The notes below the pieces were generated by a model. That model saw only the letters and a program-made list of their open reading frames with translations. It ran no database searches and was not told the origin of the DNA. A program made the translations under genes and the position numbers. Below, piece by piece: positions 23,191 through 32,162 of a DNA stretch of 47,430 nt. Every line of letters starts with the position of its first letter. Position 1 is the stretch's first letter. Source of the stretch: Caryophanales bacterium UBA7476 (GTDB lineage: Bacteria > Bacillota_I > Bacilli_A > RF39 > UBA660); contig DLOU01000063.1 of the NCBI GenBank assembly GCA_002477275.1, positions 1-47,430 on the forward strand, given 5' to 3'.

Positions 23191-24155
23191 TTGTTTTTCT
23201 CCTCGAGATTTTCAGAAACAATATATCTTGGTCTTCTTTTTGTTTCACTGTATATTTTTCCAATATATTCTCCTATTATTCCAATTGATAACATTTGAAT
23301 TCCTGAAACTAACCAAATTGATCCTACAATAAATGTCCATCCTTCTACAGTTTTTCCTAAAATTTTAACTACTAAGCAATATATCAGCATAATTAAACTT
23401 AAAACAAATATTATAATTCCAATATTTAATACTAATCTTATTGGTTTAACACTAAATGATGTTATTCCGTCCCAAGCAAAGTTAAGCATTTTCTTTAATG
23501 GGTACTTTGATTCTCCTGCAAATCTTTCATTTCTCTCATAATAAACTACATCTGATTTATAGCCTACAAGTGGAAACATTCCTCTTAAGAATAAATTTAC
23601 TTCTGTAAATTCACTAAAATTGTTTAATACTTTTTTACTTGTTAATCTATAGTCTGCATGATTAAATACAACATCTACTCCCATAAAACTCATAAATTTA
23701 TAAAAACTCTCTGCTGTAAATCTTTTAAAGAATGTATCTTTTTTTCTAGAGCTTCTTACTCCATATACTATTTCACATCCATCATAGTATTTATCTATCA
23801 TCTCATCCATTGCATCAATATCATCTTGTAAGTCTGCATCCATACTTATAACAATGTCTGCATATTCTTTTGCAGTCATTAATCCTGCAAGTAATGCGTT
23901 TTGATGTCCTTTATTTCTTGATAGAGATATTCCAGTAAATAATTTTTCTTTTTGATTTATATCACAAATCATTTCCCATGTTTTATCTTTAGACCCATCG
24001 TTGACATACATAACTTTACTTTTTTCTGTTATCTTTTTACTTTTAATTAATGTTTCTAACTTTTTCTTCAATCTTTTTGTAGTTTCTGTTAACACTTCTT
24101 CTTCGTTATAACATGGTACTACTACATACAATGTACATATATTATTTTTACTCAT
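23187..24155 (-). CDS. GtrB/CsbB-type polyprenyl-phosphate glycosyltransferase
   Basis: About 322 aa from the ATG at 24155, with GGAG 8 nt upstream. The GT-A domain shows VVVPCYNEEEVL, VNDGSKDKTW, SLSRNKGHQNALLAGL and SMDADLQDD (metal-binding DAD). Two hydrophobic helices at the C-terminus (about 235-258 and 270-292) are as in the GtrB/DPM family. It loads a sugar from a nucleotide donor onto undecaprenyl phosphate at the cytoplasmic face. The 4-bp overlap with the downstream GT-C gene shows they work as a pair. Confidence 0.9.
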   Translation of the reverse strand: MSKNNICTLYVVVPCYNEEEVLTETTKRLKKKLETLIKSKKITEKSKVMYVNDGSKDKTWEMICDINQKEKLFTGISLSRNKGHQNALLAGLMTAKEYADIVISMDADLQDDIDAMDEMIDKYYDGCEIVYGVRSSRKKDTFFKRFTAESFYKFMSFMGVDVVFNHADYRLTSKKVLNNFSEFTEVNLFLRGMFPLVGYKSDVVYYERNERFAGESKYPLKKMLNFAWDGITSFSVKPIRLVLNIGIIIFVLSLIMLIYCLVVKILGKTVEGWTFIVGSIWLVSGIQMLSIGIIGEYIGKIYSETKRRPRYIVSENLEEKNK

Positions 24156-24200
24156 TTTAACCACTCCAATTACTTATATTTTCATTATAGCACTATAAAT

Positions 24201-24232
24201 AAAAAAAAGATAACTAATTATTCTTAGTTATC
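24201..24232 (-). terminator. Intrinsic terminator after the DUF4097-like gene
   Basis: GATAACTAA (24209-24217) pairs with TTAGTTATC (24224-24232), followed on the minus strand by eight T. The stop codon lies in the stem. Confidence 0.85.
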
Positions 24233-25012
24233 TACTTCTATATCTCCAAAATCATCTCTTATTTTTAATGTTATGTTGCTTTTTTTATAATTGTTGTTTA
24301 TATCTACATCACCAAGAGAAGTTTTTGCATCAATGTAAATTTCATTTGTTTTACCTATTTCAATATCTCCATAATCGTCTTTAATATATGAATCCTCTGT
24401 AATATTCACTTCATCTATTTCAATATCACCACAATCATTTTTTATATTTAGTGATTTATTAACTTTTTTAATTTCAATATCTCCATAGTCATCTTTAATA
24501 TCTATTACACTAACATTTCCTAATTTAATATCACCATAGTCATTATCAATTTTTACTTCTGCTTTTTCATAATCAGATATATTTATGTCACCTAAGTTTT
24601 CTTTTACATTAATTTTTCCTTCATAGTTTTCTGGAACATAAATAATTGTCTTTGATAATTTTTGGTTGATACAGAAAAAATTACATTTTTCATTTTTTAC
24701 TTTAACAACTAAATTACTACCAGTTATTTCACTTGTTGATAAATCTTTTGTGCCATATACAACTACTCTTATTTTGTCTGAATTCGAATGCTTAACAATG
24801 ATATCTCCTGCTTCAGAATTAATATCTATTTTATTAATTTCTTCTTCATATGTTTTATCAATTACTTTTTCTTTTATTACTCTATCTGATTTAAAATTAA
24901 AGTTAAAGTTTTTATTGTTTCCTTTTATCATAAATGTCATTAAACAAATTAATGAAATGCATGCTACTGATAATAGAACTATTAGTGTTATTATTAAACC
25001 TTTATTTTTCAT
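24224..25012 (-). CDS. DUF4097-like beta-repeat membrane-anchored protein
   Basis: 262 aa. One hydrophobic helix (about 7-29) is followed by repeated strands, each with a GDI-E/K/N core (SEAGDIIVK, DYGDIKLG, DYGDIEIKK, DCGDIEID, DYGDIEIG, SLGDVDI, DFGDIEVD). That is seven to eight repeats of ~20 residues. This fits the adhesin-like DUF4097 family found downstream of anti-sigma or phage-shock-type regulators. The beta-solenoid would face outside. No regulator is adjacent. Confidence 0.8.
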   Translation of the reverse strand: MKNKGLIITLIVLLSVACISLICLMTFMIKGNNKNFNFNFKSDRVIKEKVIDKTYEEEINKIDINSEAGDIIVKHSNSDKIRVVVYGTKDLSTSEITGSNLVVKVKNEKCNFFCINQKLSKTIIYVPENYEGKINVKENLGDINISDYEKAEVKIDNDYGDIKLGNVSVIDIKDDYGDIEIKKVNKSLNIKNDCGDIEIDEVNITEDSYIKDDYGDIEIGKTNEIYIDAKTSLGDVDINNNYKKSNITLKIRDDFGDIEVDN

Positions 25013-25101
25013 TTTCTCACCTCTTGATGAAAATTATACAATAAACTTTAGTTGCGCACTACCAATTTTACTTGGAAATTTGTCAACCATCATTAACATT
25101 T

Positions 25102-27831
25102 TTATAAATCAAATTTATCTTTTAGATTTTTTACTCTTTGTTTTACTGTGTCTCCTCTTTTTTCTTTTACTTCATTATTAATAGCGAAAACAATTAATAT
25201 TGTTCCTACAGCAAGGACATATACCCACCAAGATATATTTAACCAAAAATCCTCTGTTAATTTAAATATAGTTATTAAAAGTGATATTAAACTGCATATT
25301 AATAATGGTCCTAACTTCATTATATATGATAGTATTACTTCTATAACAAATAATCCTATTAATAACATTGCATCAAGTTCTGATTCTAGTAGTCCTATTG
25401 ATATAATATTTATTAGTGCAAGACCAATGTATTCAAATATTTTATAATCTTTGTTATATTTTGAAATAATAGTTCTAGTTATTAATAAAAGTGTTAAAGT
25501 TGTAAGAAGTGTCTTTATGGATACTATATTTTTTAAAGCACTATCACTTAATATTTTTATAAGTAATAAATAACTAAATATATATATTCCACATTTGAAG
25601 AGATCCTTTACCTTTTCTTTATTAGTTAAATAATGAATGATTGATGATAGTATTAGTATAATTAAATTCATATAAGTATCATCGTAGAATTTAATTATAT
25701 GGAATACTATGTATATAAAACTTAATATTGAAAAATCATTTAATTCTTTTTTGTTATAAGAAATTAATGATAATATTGTAATAACAATTAGTGAAACAAT
25801 ATACATTATATTTGAATCACTCAAAATATAATTTTCTTTTAAATATATTATTGGGATAAAACTAAGTATTGAAATATATTTAATCTTATTTTCTTTTTCT
25901 ACACCAAAGCAGTAGAAAACTAAACTTAATACTATATTTGTAATTAGTGAATAAATCGTTATATTAAATAGATATATCCATAAAAATGATATTATATATT
26001 GAACTATTAAATATTCTTTTATTTTTGAGTTTTTTATAAACATGTTTATTGTTGTGATTATGAGTGCTGCTATCGGAATAGATAATACATATAAATCTTC
26101 CTTATTAATAATATTAAATAATTTTAGTATAAAGAAGTTAACAAATATATATCCAATAATTTTATATATATTTTTATTTTTAAATATTCCTATTATTAAA
26201 TATGTTAATGTAATTAATAAAAGTATAATTGTAAATAAATCTTCACCATAATGGAAAGGTGTATTAATTAAGAATGAAGTTATTACAAAAATTGTACTAA
26301 TAATTTTAAATGATAAACTTAATTTTTGATTAACTTTACTTAGTGTTAAACCTGCAATAAATAATAATAAGCTAATTAGAGTAATTGTTAATGACGTTAT
26401 TTCTATTCTTAAAACTATGCTAATAACAAATAAATTTATAAATATAGGTAGTAAGTATGAAGATAAGTCTTTTATCTTATCATTAAATAAATATGTAATA
26501 AATGTTATTGTTGAAACTACTATTAAAATAATATATTCATTTGTTAAATTATTAAATAAACTACTTAAGAATAAAATTGGTGTAAATAGTAATATTTCTA
26601 TAAATAATGACGTATTTATACATTTATCCTTAATCAATTGATAAATAGTAAGAATTGTTATTCCTGCTAATAATCCCATTTCTATCTGTAAAAATTCAGA
26701 TATTGTAAGAATTAATATATTGTATATTATCATTTCAAATATTATAGGATAAATGCAATTATAAATATCTTTTTTATTACATGTTATATCTATTATTATT
26801 TTTGTTGTAAATAAATATACAATCAATAAAACGAGTGAAACAATATCTAGTTCTTTTATTATTGTGTTCGTTAAACATAATCCAAATAAAATAACTGAAA
26901 TCGATATATATAATATTGTGCTAAATCTTGTATTAATTTTTTCATTGTATAGATTTATTATCTTTGGAAGTAAGTAACTTATAAATGCATTGTAAACTAA
27001 TAGACTGATAATGATTATATTAAAATTACTTGTAAATATTAATGTTGAAAGAATAACTGTTAAAACTTCAAATATATAACTTCCAATATTTAAGAAATGA
27101 CTGTTCTTTTTTGTTGAAGAAATGTAGTAAGTGGCTGAAACTAAAAGTGCTGATAATGATAAATAAATGTATTTACCTTCACCTGATATTGATAAATAAT
27201 CTCCTAATAATCCAAATAAAGATATTGAGAATAACAGTATTGGAATATATGATAATGCAATGTTATAAAATACTCTCGCTGTATTTGGTAAGTTTAATAC
27301 TTTTTCTGCTATTTTAGATGTAGTTAAAAATACGATAAACATTAATATTAAGATTATTGTTTTTAGGTAATTATTTGATGTATCCCATGTTGTTGTTAAA
27401 AATAATATTGCAGATAATATTACTAATATTGCTCCAGTAATTAATATAAAATTATTTTTTATTTCTTTTTCATTTTTCTTTGGTTTTTGAACTTCAATAA
27501 CTTCTTCACTAATATTATTATTAATTATTTTTTCTTTATTTTCTATTTGTCCACCTATTAAATCAAAACCACAGCTAGGACAAAATTTAAATTTTTTTTC
27601 TGGATTTAATTGAAATCTACAATGAGGGCAAAATTTTTTTATTTTTTCTTTAATTGGTGTATTTTCAATATTCTCTTTTTTAAATACTTTCCAATTTGAT
27701 TCTTCATTATTTTTTTGTTTTAATTCAAATAATTCTTTTTTCAATCTTATATTTTCTTGAGTTAATTTATTATTTTGAACGATAATTATTATAATTATCA
27801 CTAATGCAATCAATACCATCATTTCAATCAC
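25102..27831 (-). CDS. Very large polytopic membrane protein with N-terminal zinc ribbon
   Basis: 909 aa. Order: a first hydrophobic helix (about 3-20), a short coiled coil (about 22-42), a zinc ribbon with CPHC and CPSC (about 69-90), a Lys/Glu linker, then about 25 or more closely packed hydrophobic helices to residue ~890. The composition is extreme in Ile and Leu. The layout resembles DUF2157/DUF2339-type membrane proteins, but I cannot place it firmly. It stands alone. A role in sensing or organising the membrane is a guess. Confidence 0.75.
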   Translation of the reverse strand: MIEMMVLIALVIIIIIIVQNNKLTQENIRLKKELFELKQKNNEESNWKVFKKENIENTPIKEKIKKFCPHCRFQLNPEKKFKFCPSCGFDLIGGQIENKEKIINNNISEEVIEVQKPKKNEKEIKNNFILITGAILVILSAILFLTTTWDTSNNYLKTIILILMFIVFLTTSKIAEKVLNLPNTARVFYNIALSYIPILLFSISLFGLLGDYLSISGEGKYIYLSLSALLVSATYYISSTKKNSHFLNIGSYIFEVLTVILSTLIFTSNFNIIIISLLVYNAFISYLLPKIINLYNEKINTRFSTILYISISVILFGLCLTNTIIKELDIVSLVLLIVYLFTTKIIIDITCNKKDIYNCIYPIIFEMIIYNILILTISEFLQIEMGLLAGITILTIYQLIKDKCINTSLFIEILLFTPILFLSSLFNNLTNEYIILIVVSTITFITYLFNDKIKDLSSYLLPIFINLFVISIVLRIEITSLTITLISLLLFIAGLTLSKVNQKLSLSFKIISTIFVITSFLINTPFHYGEDLFTIILLLITLTYLIIGIFKNKNIYKIIGYIFVNFFILKLFNIINKEDLYVLSIPIAALIITTINMFIKNSKIKEYLIVQYIISFLWIYLFNITIYSLITNIVLSLVFYCFGVEKENKIKYISILSFIPIIYLKENYILSDSNIMYIVSLIVITILSLISYNKKELNDFSILSFIYIVFHIIKFYDDTYMNLIILILSSIIHYLTNKEKVKDLFKCGIYIFSYLLLIKILSDSALKNIVSIKTLLTTLTLLLITRTIISKYNKDYKIFEYIGLALINIISIGLLESELDAMLLIGLFVIEVILSYIMKLGPLLICSLISLLITIFKLTEDFWLNISWWVYVLAVGTILIVFAINNEVKEKRGDTVKQRVKNLKDKFDL

Positions 27832-27872
27832 TCCTATATTTATATTAATTATAGCATATTCTTATATATTTT

Positions 27873-28415
27873 TTATCTAATACTACAATTTTTTTCATGA
27901 TCATTTATTATACCTATTGCTTGAAGGTATGAATACACAATTGTGCTTCCAACAAATTTCATTCCCCTACTTTTTAAATCATTTGATATTTCATCTGAAA
28001 GAGGTGATGTTGCTCTTATTTCATCATTTTTATTTTTAATTATTTTGTTATTTGTAAAATGCCATATATATTTAGAAAACGTCTCATACTCTTTTTGAAT
28101 ATCCATAAATATTTTTGCATTATTTATACTTGCATTTATTTTTAATTTATTTCTAATAATATCTTTATTATTTTTTAACTCTTCTATTTTCTTTTCATCA
28201 TATTTTGCTATTTTTTTATAATCAAAATCATCAAATGCTTTTCTAAATGACTCTCTTTTATTTAAAACACATTCCCATGAAAGTCCAGCTTGAAACGATT
28301 CAAGGAGAAGCATTTCAAAAAGGTATTTATCTTCATATGATGGTACTCCCCATTCTTCATCATGATATTTTATATATAATGGATTATCCATATTAACCCA
28401 GTGACATCTATTCAT
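27873..28415 (-). CDS. tag: DNA-3-methyladenine glycosylase I
   Basis: 180 aa, normal length. The N-terminal MNRCHW and YHDEEWG, the SFQAGLSWECVLNKRESFR block and GSTIVYSYLQAIGIINDH are diagnostic of Tag. Zinc ligands are in place: Cys4, His18, His173 and Cys177 (compare C4, H17, H175, C179 in E. coli Tag). It removes 3-methyladenine from alkylated DNA, leaving an abasic site for AP endonucleases such as the xthA product encoded at 5652. Confidence 0.95.
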   Translation of the reverse strand: MNRCHWVNMDNPLYIKYHDEEWGVPSYEDKYLFEMLLLESFQAGLSWECVLNKRESFRKAFDDFDYKKIAKYDEKKIEELKNNKDIIRNKLKINASINNAKIFMDIQKEYETFSKYIWHFTNNKIIKNKNDEIRATSPLSDEISNDLKSRGMKFVGSTIVYSYLQAIGIINDHEKNCSIR

Positions 28416-28445
28416 ATTAACACCTCTTACTAAATTATATCATAT

Positions 28446-28477
28446 AAAAAAGAATAATTAATTTTATATAATTATTC
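28446..28477 (-). terminator. Intrinsic terminator after the Lgt-like gene
   Basis: GAATAATTA (28452-28460) pairs with TAATTATTC (28469-28477), followed on the minus strand by six T. Confidence 0.85.
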
Positions 28478-29170
28478 CGTTTTAATTTTTTCTTTTATTA
28501 AATAAATAATGCCACCTACAAAAAAAGCTAAGCTAATTATCTGATTAATTGATAGGAAAATATTCTTGTGGGAAAATCTAAAATAATCTAATATAAATTT
28601 TGAAAAAGATGAAAAAATAATTGTGTAATATATTATATTATTTGAACCTTTTCTTCTATATATATAATTCAATATAATAAAGATAATCAAGAAGGCTATT
28701 GATTCTACTAATTGTACTGGAAAAACAGTATAACTATATAGATGTGGATAACTAATACTAAATGGTCCACTATATTTTATTCCATGACAACAACCTGCAA
28801 AGAAGCATCCTAATTTTGATATTCCATACATTAAAGGTAAACTCATAATATATGGAGTTTTTATCTTTTTATTTCCAGTTATCTTTTCATATATTAATAT
28901 TGCTATTATTAATCCAATTGCTCCACCATAGCTTGAAAGTCCAGCATTTAATAAATTATATTTTCCTTTTGAAGTAATTATTGAAAGATATTTTGCTCCT
29001 AAAAATATAAGTTGAATTGTAATTAAAAAAGAAAGAAGTATTATTCTTTTTTCTTCTTTTTCTTTTCTTAAAAAGATATAAACAAAAAGTAAACTTAGTA
29101 ATATGGATAATATAATGAAAAAACCATAATAATTAAATTTACTTTTATTGATTATAATTGTATTTATCAA
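28472..29170 (-). CDS. Prolipoprotein diacylglyceryl transferase-like membrane protein
   Basis: 232 aa with about seven hydrophobic helices. SKLGCFFAGCCHG and the later VFPVQLVES match the RxGCFxxGCCYG / HPxQLYE motifs of the cysteine-rich Lgt-like subgroup. The key Arg of true Lgt is replaced by Lys, and the conserved His of H-P-x-Q by Phe. So this may be a paralogue that modifies something other than lipoproteins. It overlaps the upstream zinc-ribbon protein gene by 4 bp. Confidence 0.75.
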   Translation of the reverse strand: MINTIIINKSKFNYYGFFIILSILLSLLFVYIFLRKEKEEKRIILLSFLITIQLIFLGAKYLSIITSKGKYNLLNAGLSSYGGAIGLIIAILIYEKITGNKKIKTPYIMSLPLMYGISKLGCFFAGCCHGIKYSGPFSISYPHLYSYTVFPVQLVESIAFLIIFIILNYIYRRKGSNNIIYYTIIFSSFSKFILDYFRFSHKNIFLSINQIISLAFFVGGIIYLIKEKIKTE

Positions 29171-29649
29171 AGGTTTGAACCTCTACACTCATATAAGAGT
29201 ATTATAATAAAAACAACTCCTATTATTATTCCTAATGCAATTAGTATTATATAAATCCACATTATTATTTTTCCAAATTTATTCTTTGGATATTTTACTC
29301 TAACATAAATCATTAAAATTATTGATGCTGGTTCTCCTAGAGATAATAACTCAATAACAGTACTTGTAAAAAATGAATCAAGCCCAGCCATTTGTAATGA
29401 ATAAAGAATCAAATCAATAATTGGCGCTCCAAAAAACAAGATTACTGATAAAATGCAAAGTCTATTTGCTTTTTTATTTTCATCTTCTACATTTATATTT
29501 TTTTCTTCTACTTTTTGAATAGTTTCTTCTTTTACATTTTTTTCCTTAACAGCTTGAGTAGTTTCATTTTTACTTTCAATTTGAGCTCCACAATTAGTGC
29601 AAAATTTACTTCCATCTTCCATTTTTTCTCCACAATTAGTACAGTACAT
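29167..29649 (-). CDS. Zinc-ribbon membrane protein
   Basis: 160 aa. The N-terminal CTNCGEKM...CTNCGAQ is a zinc ribbon, followed by a charged linker (about 28-62) and three hydrophobic segments (about 66-84, 92-118, 127-152). Short zinc-ribbon membrane proteins of this form are frequent in gut Firmicutes, with unknown function. It overlaps the Lgt-like gene by 4 bp and so shares its transcript. Confidence 0.8.
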   Translation of the reverse strand: MYCTNCGEKMEDGSKFCTNCGAQIESKNETTQAVKEKNVKEETIQKVEEKNINVEDENKKANRLCILSVILFFGAPIIDLILYSLQMAGLDSFFTSTVIELLSLGEPASIILMIYVRVKYPKNKFGKIIMWIYIILIALGIIIGVVFIIILLYECRGSNL

Positions 29650-29696
29650 ATAATCACCTCTATTATTATTTTATCATTTTTATTATTTTATTACAA

Positions 29697-30095
29697 TTAG
29701 TTAATGTCTATTTCAAATTCAGAATAAAAATAATAATCTTCTACTTCTGTCATAATATTAACTTTAAAAACTAAAATTTTATCCATTTTTAATAATTTTA
29801 TATCATATTTATCAGGTAAATACACATTGTCATTAACTTTCAAATATAATTCTATAATATCATCTATATTGATTATTTTATATAATTCCAATTCTTCATA
29901 ATCTTCTATTTTTTTATTAATTATAAAATTTAGTTCATAACTATTACCATCTATTATTCCTTCATTAAAAAAGCCATATACTACTTTTTTTGTTGTTTCT
30001 TTTTTTCCATTTATAAAACCTGATTGCTCTATTTTCAATTCTCTCTTATAAGATTTTTCGTTTTTTACTTGTTCTAACTTTCCTACCTTAAACAT
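29697..30095 (-). CDS. Uncharacterised 132-aa protein
   Basis: Not recognised. It is soluble and beta-rich, with alternating Ile/Glu/Tyr strands (VVYGFFNEGIIDGNSYELNF; KILVFKVNIMTEVEDYYFYS). There is no membrane segment. It begins 7 bp after the end of the ZIP transporter gene, so the two are probably co-transcribed. Confidence 0.65.
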   Translation of the reverse strand: MFKVGKLEQVKNEKSYKRELKIEQSGFINGKKETTKKVVYGFFNEGIIDGNSYELNFIINKKIEDYEELELYKIINIDDIIELYLKVNDNVYLPDKYDIKLLKMDKILVFKVNIMTEVEDYYFYSEFEIDIN

Positions 30096-30102
30096 AATAT
30101 TC

Positions 30103-30879
30103 CTATCCTAATGCAATATCCAATATCATCATTAATATAAATCCTACTGCTACTCCTATTGTACCTAAATCAGAATGTTTTCCATCTTGTGAAGATGGGA
30201 TTAACTCTTCAACTACTACATAGATCATTGCTCCAGCTGCAAAAGATAACATGTATGGAAGAATATTTATTACTGCTTTAGTTAATAGAATTGTTATAAT
30301 TGCTCCAATTGGTTCAACTATTCCAGATAATGTTCCTTTTATAAATGCATTAAATTTAGTTTCACCTTCTGCTTTTAATGGCATAGAAATAATTGCTCCT
30401 TCTGGAAAGTTTTGTATTGCTATACCAAGTGCTAGTGCTGTTGCTCCTGCCATAGTTATGTTACTATCTCCTGCAAGTGCACCTGCAAATGTTACTCCTA
30501 CTGCCATTCCTTCTGGAATGTTATGTAGTGTTACTGCAAGAACCATCATAGTGTTTTTCTTAAGTTTACTTTTTGGTCCTTCTGGGCTTTTTTCATTCAC
30601 ATGTAAATGTGGGATTATATGATCTAAAATTAATAAGAATAATATTCCTATCATAAAGCCCACTGATGCTGGCATCCAGGATGGAATATTTTTTTCTTCT
30701 ACCATTTCAACAGAAGGTATTAAAAGAGACCAAACCGATGCTGCAATCATTACGCCTGATGCAAATCCTAGTAGTATTTTTTCTAATTTATTATTCATCT
30801 TATTCCTCATAAAGAAGACACAAGCTGAACCTAATAATGTTCCTAAAAATGGTATTAATAATCCAATAAATAAGTCCAT
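30103..30879 (-). CDS. ZIP-family metal transporter
   Basis: About 258 aa from the ATG at 30879 (MDLFIGLLIPFLG), with GGAGG 9 nt upstream overlapping the end of the GNAT gene. Eight hydrophobic helices. The two metal-site motifs HNIPEGMAVG (TM4) and QNFPEGAII (TM5) are intact; the His in TM5 is replaced by Gln, as in the GufA/ZupT-like branch. A Glu-rich acidic loop with His (HIIPHLHVNE) lies between TM3 and TM4. It should import zinc or a related divalent cation. Confidence 0.9.
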   Translation of the reverse strand: MDLFIGLLIPFLGTLLGSACVFFMRNKMNNKLEKILLGFASGVMIAASVWSLLIPSVEMVEEKNIPSWMPASVGFMIGILFLLILDHIIPHLHVNEKSPEGPKSKLKKNTMMVLAVTLHNIPEGMAVGVTFAGALAGDSNITMAGATALALGIAIQNFPEGAIISMPLKAEGETKFNAFIKGTLSGIVEPIGAIITILLTKAVINILPYMLSFAAGAMIYVVVEELIPSSQDGKHSDLGTIGVAVGFILMMILDIALG

Positions 30880-30880
30880 A

Positions 30881-31129
30881 TTATTTACCTCCATTAATTA
30901 TTTTATTTGCAAAACTACAACTAGCAGTTACCTTTCCATTTTTCTTTTCTATTTCTTTTAATGCTTTTTCTACTAGTTTTTTTCCTATACCTTTTCCTCT
31001 TAATCTTTCATCTACAAATGTATGATTAATATCAAATACTCCGTTTTCTTTTTCAAAAAAAGTTATTTCAGCTAATATTTCATTATTTTCTTTATAAACT
31101 ATTTTATTTTCTAATACTTCAAAATCCAT
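30881..31129 (-). CDS. Small GNAT-fold acetyltransferase-like protein
   Basis: 82 aa. VDERLRGKGIGKKLVEKAL is the acetyl-CoA-binding R-x-x-G-x-G/A loop of GNAT enzymes. The short length fits the YjdJ/NATD1-like group, which consists of little more than the CoA-binding core. It ends with KIINGGK, whose codons contain the ribosome-binding site of the ZIP transporter gene, so the two genes are coupled. The substrate is unknown. Confidence 0.85.
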   Translation of the reverse strand: MDFEVLENKIVYKENNEILAEITFFEKENGVFDINHTFVDERLRGKGIGKKLVEKALKEIEKKNGKVTASCSFANKIINGGK

Positions 31130-31131
31130 AT

Positions 31132-32079
31132 TTACTCCTTATCACTAAATTCAACATATGAACTTCCACCATCAAAAGTATGGTTATACATTGAATAAGA
31201 TTTTATCGAATCGTTTATTAAATACTTCTTTTTATTTTTCTTTAGGTACTTCTTGTACTTCTTATTAGTTATATTTGGATATGATAGATAAATACTATAT
31301 ATTTTTTTCTCGGTATCATCTAGCAATGCATATTCATAAGTGCTATCAAATCCATCAATAGTAATATATGCAGGAAGATTATATGATGTTTCATCGTACT
31401 TTACTTTATTAGTATACTTTTTTCCATCATAATTTTCTATTGTCATACTTAAATTACTTAGTCTATCTTTTTCTTTTATGTAATCGTCTTCATCTAATGA
31501 GTATTCTAAAATAATGTATCCATCTGTATCAAAAAAACCTGTTTTTAAACTTGATGAAAACTTAACATTCTTCATGTTACTCTTTATTTCATCAGGAAAA
31601 ACTGATAAATTAGAATCTAAATCTCCACCATATTTTTCTATATAATAATTCTTATCAAAATTATTCTCAATTTTGTCTGTTTTTGCAATAAAGCCATCAA
31701 AGAATAATACAGATCCTAATAAAAGTCCAATCTTTATCATGTATGTTGCTAGGAGTACTAAAATAACTGTTAATATTCCTATAAAAATATTTTTATGTTT
31801 TTTCATCTTATAATACTCTTTTAAGATTTTATCTAAATTTTCATCATATTTTTTTACACTATTTTCCTTTATTTTTTCTCCAGCAAATAGTTCGTTTAGC
31901 GAAATATCTAAAATACTACATAATTCTTTCATCAATGAAACATCAGGCATATTTAAACCTCTTTCCCATTTACTAACAGCATTTTTTGTAATATTTAATT
32001 TTTCTGCTAATTCTTCCTGTGTTAATTTTTTATCTTTTCTACACTTTGAAATAAATTTACCTATTTTTTCTTGATTCAT
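31132..32079 (-). CDS. XRE-family regulator with a membrane-anchored C-terminal domain
   Basis: 315 aa. The N-terminal helix-turn-helix (about 1-68) has LTQEELAEKLNITKNAVSKW. A linker leads to one long hydrophobic region (about 96-130), probably one or two helices, and then an extracytoplasmic-type domain of ~180 residues without recognised motifs. Such one-component, membrane-bound XRE regulators sense envelope or extracellular signals. It lies 2 bp upstream of the GNAT gene and so is probably the first gene of the XRE / GNAT / ZIP transcript. Confidence 0.88.
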   Translation of the reverse strand: MNQEKIGKFISKCRKDKKLTQEELAEKLNITKNAVSKWERGLNMPDVSLMKELCSILDISLNELFAGEKIKENSVKKYDENLDKILKEYYKMKKHKNIFIGILTVILVLLATYMIKIGLLLGSVLFFDGFIAKTDKIENNFDKNYYIEKYGGDLDSNLSVFPDEIKSNMKNVKFSSSLKTGFFDTDGYIILEYSLDEDDYIKEKDRLSNLSMTIENYDGKKYTNKVKYDETSYNLPAYITIDGFDSTYEYALLDDTEKKIYSIYLSYPNITNKKYKKYLKKNKKKYLINDSIKSYSMYNHTFDGGSSYVEFSDKE

Positions 32080-32162
32080 AATTACTCACCTCGAAAAAAA
32101 TTATATTATTATTTTACTATTATTTAAACACACCTGTGGTTCACTAGTAAGAATTCATTTCA

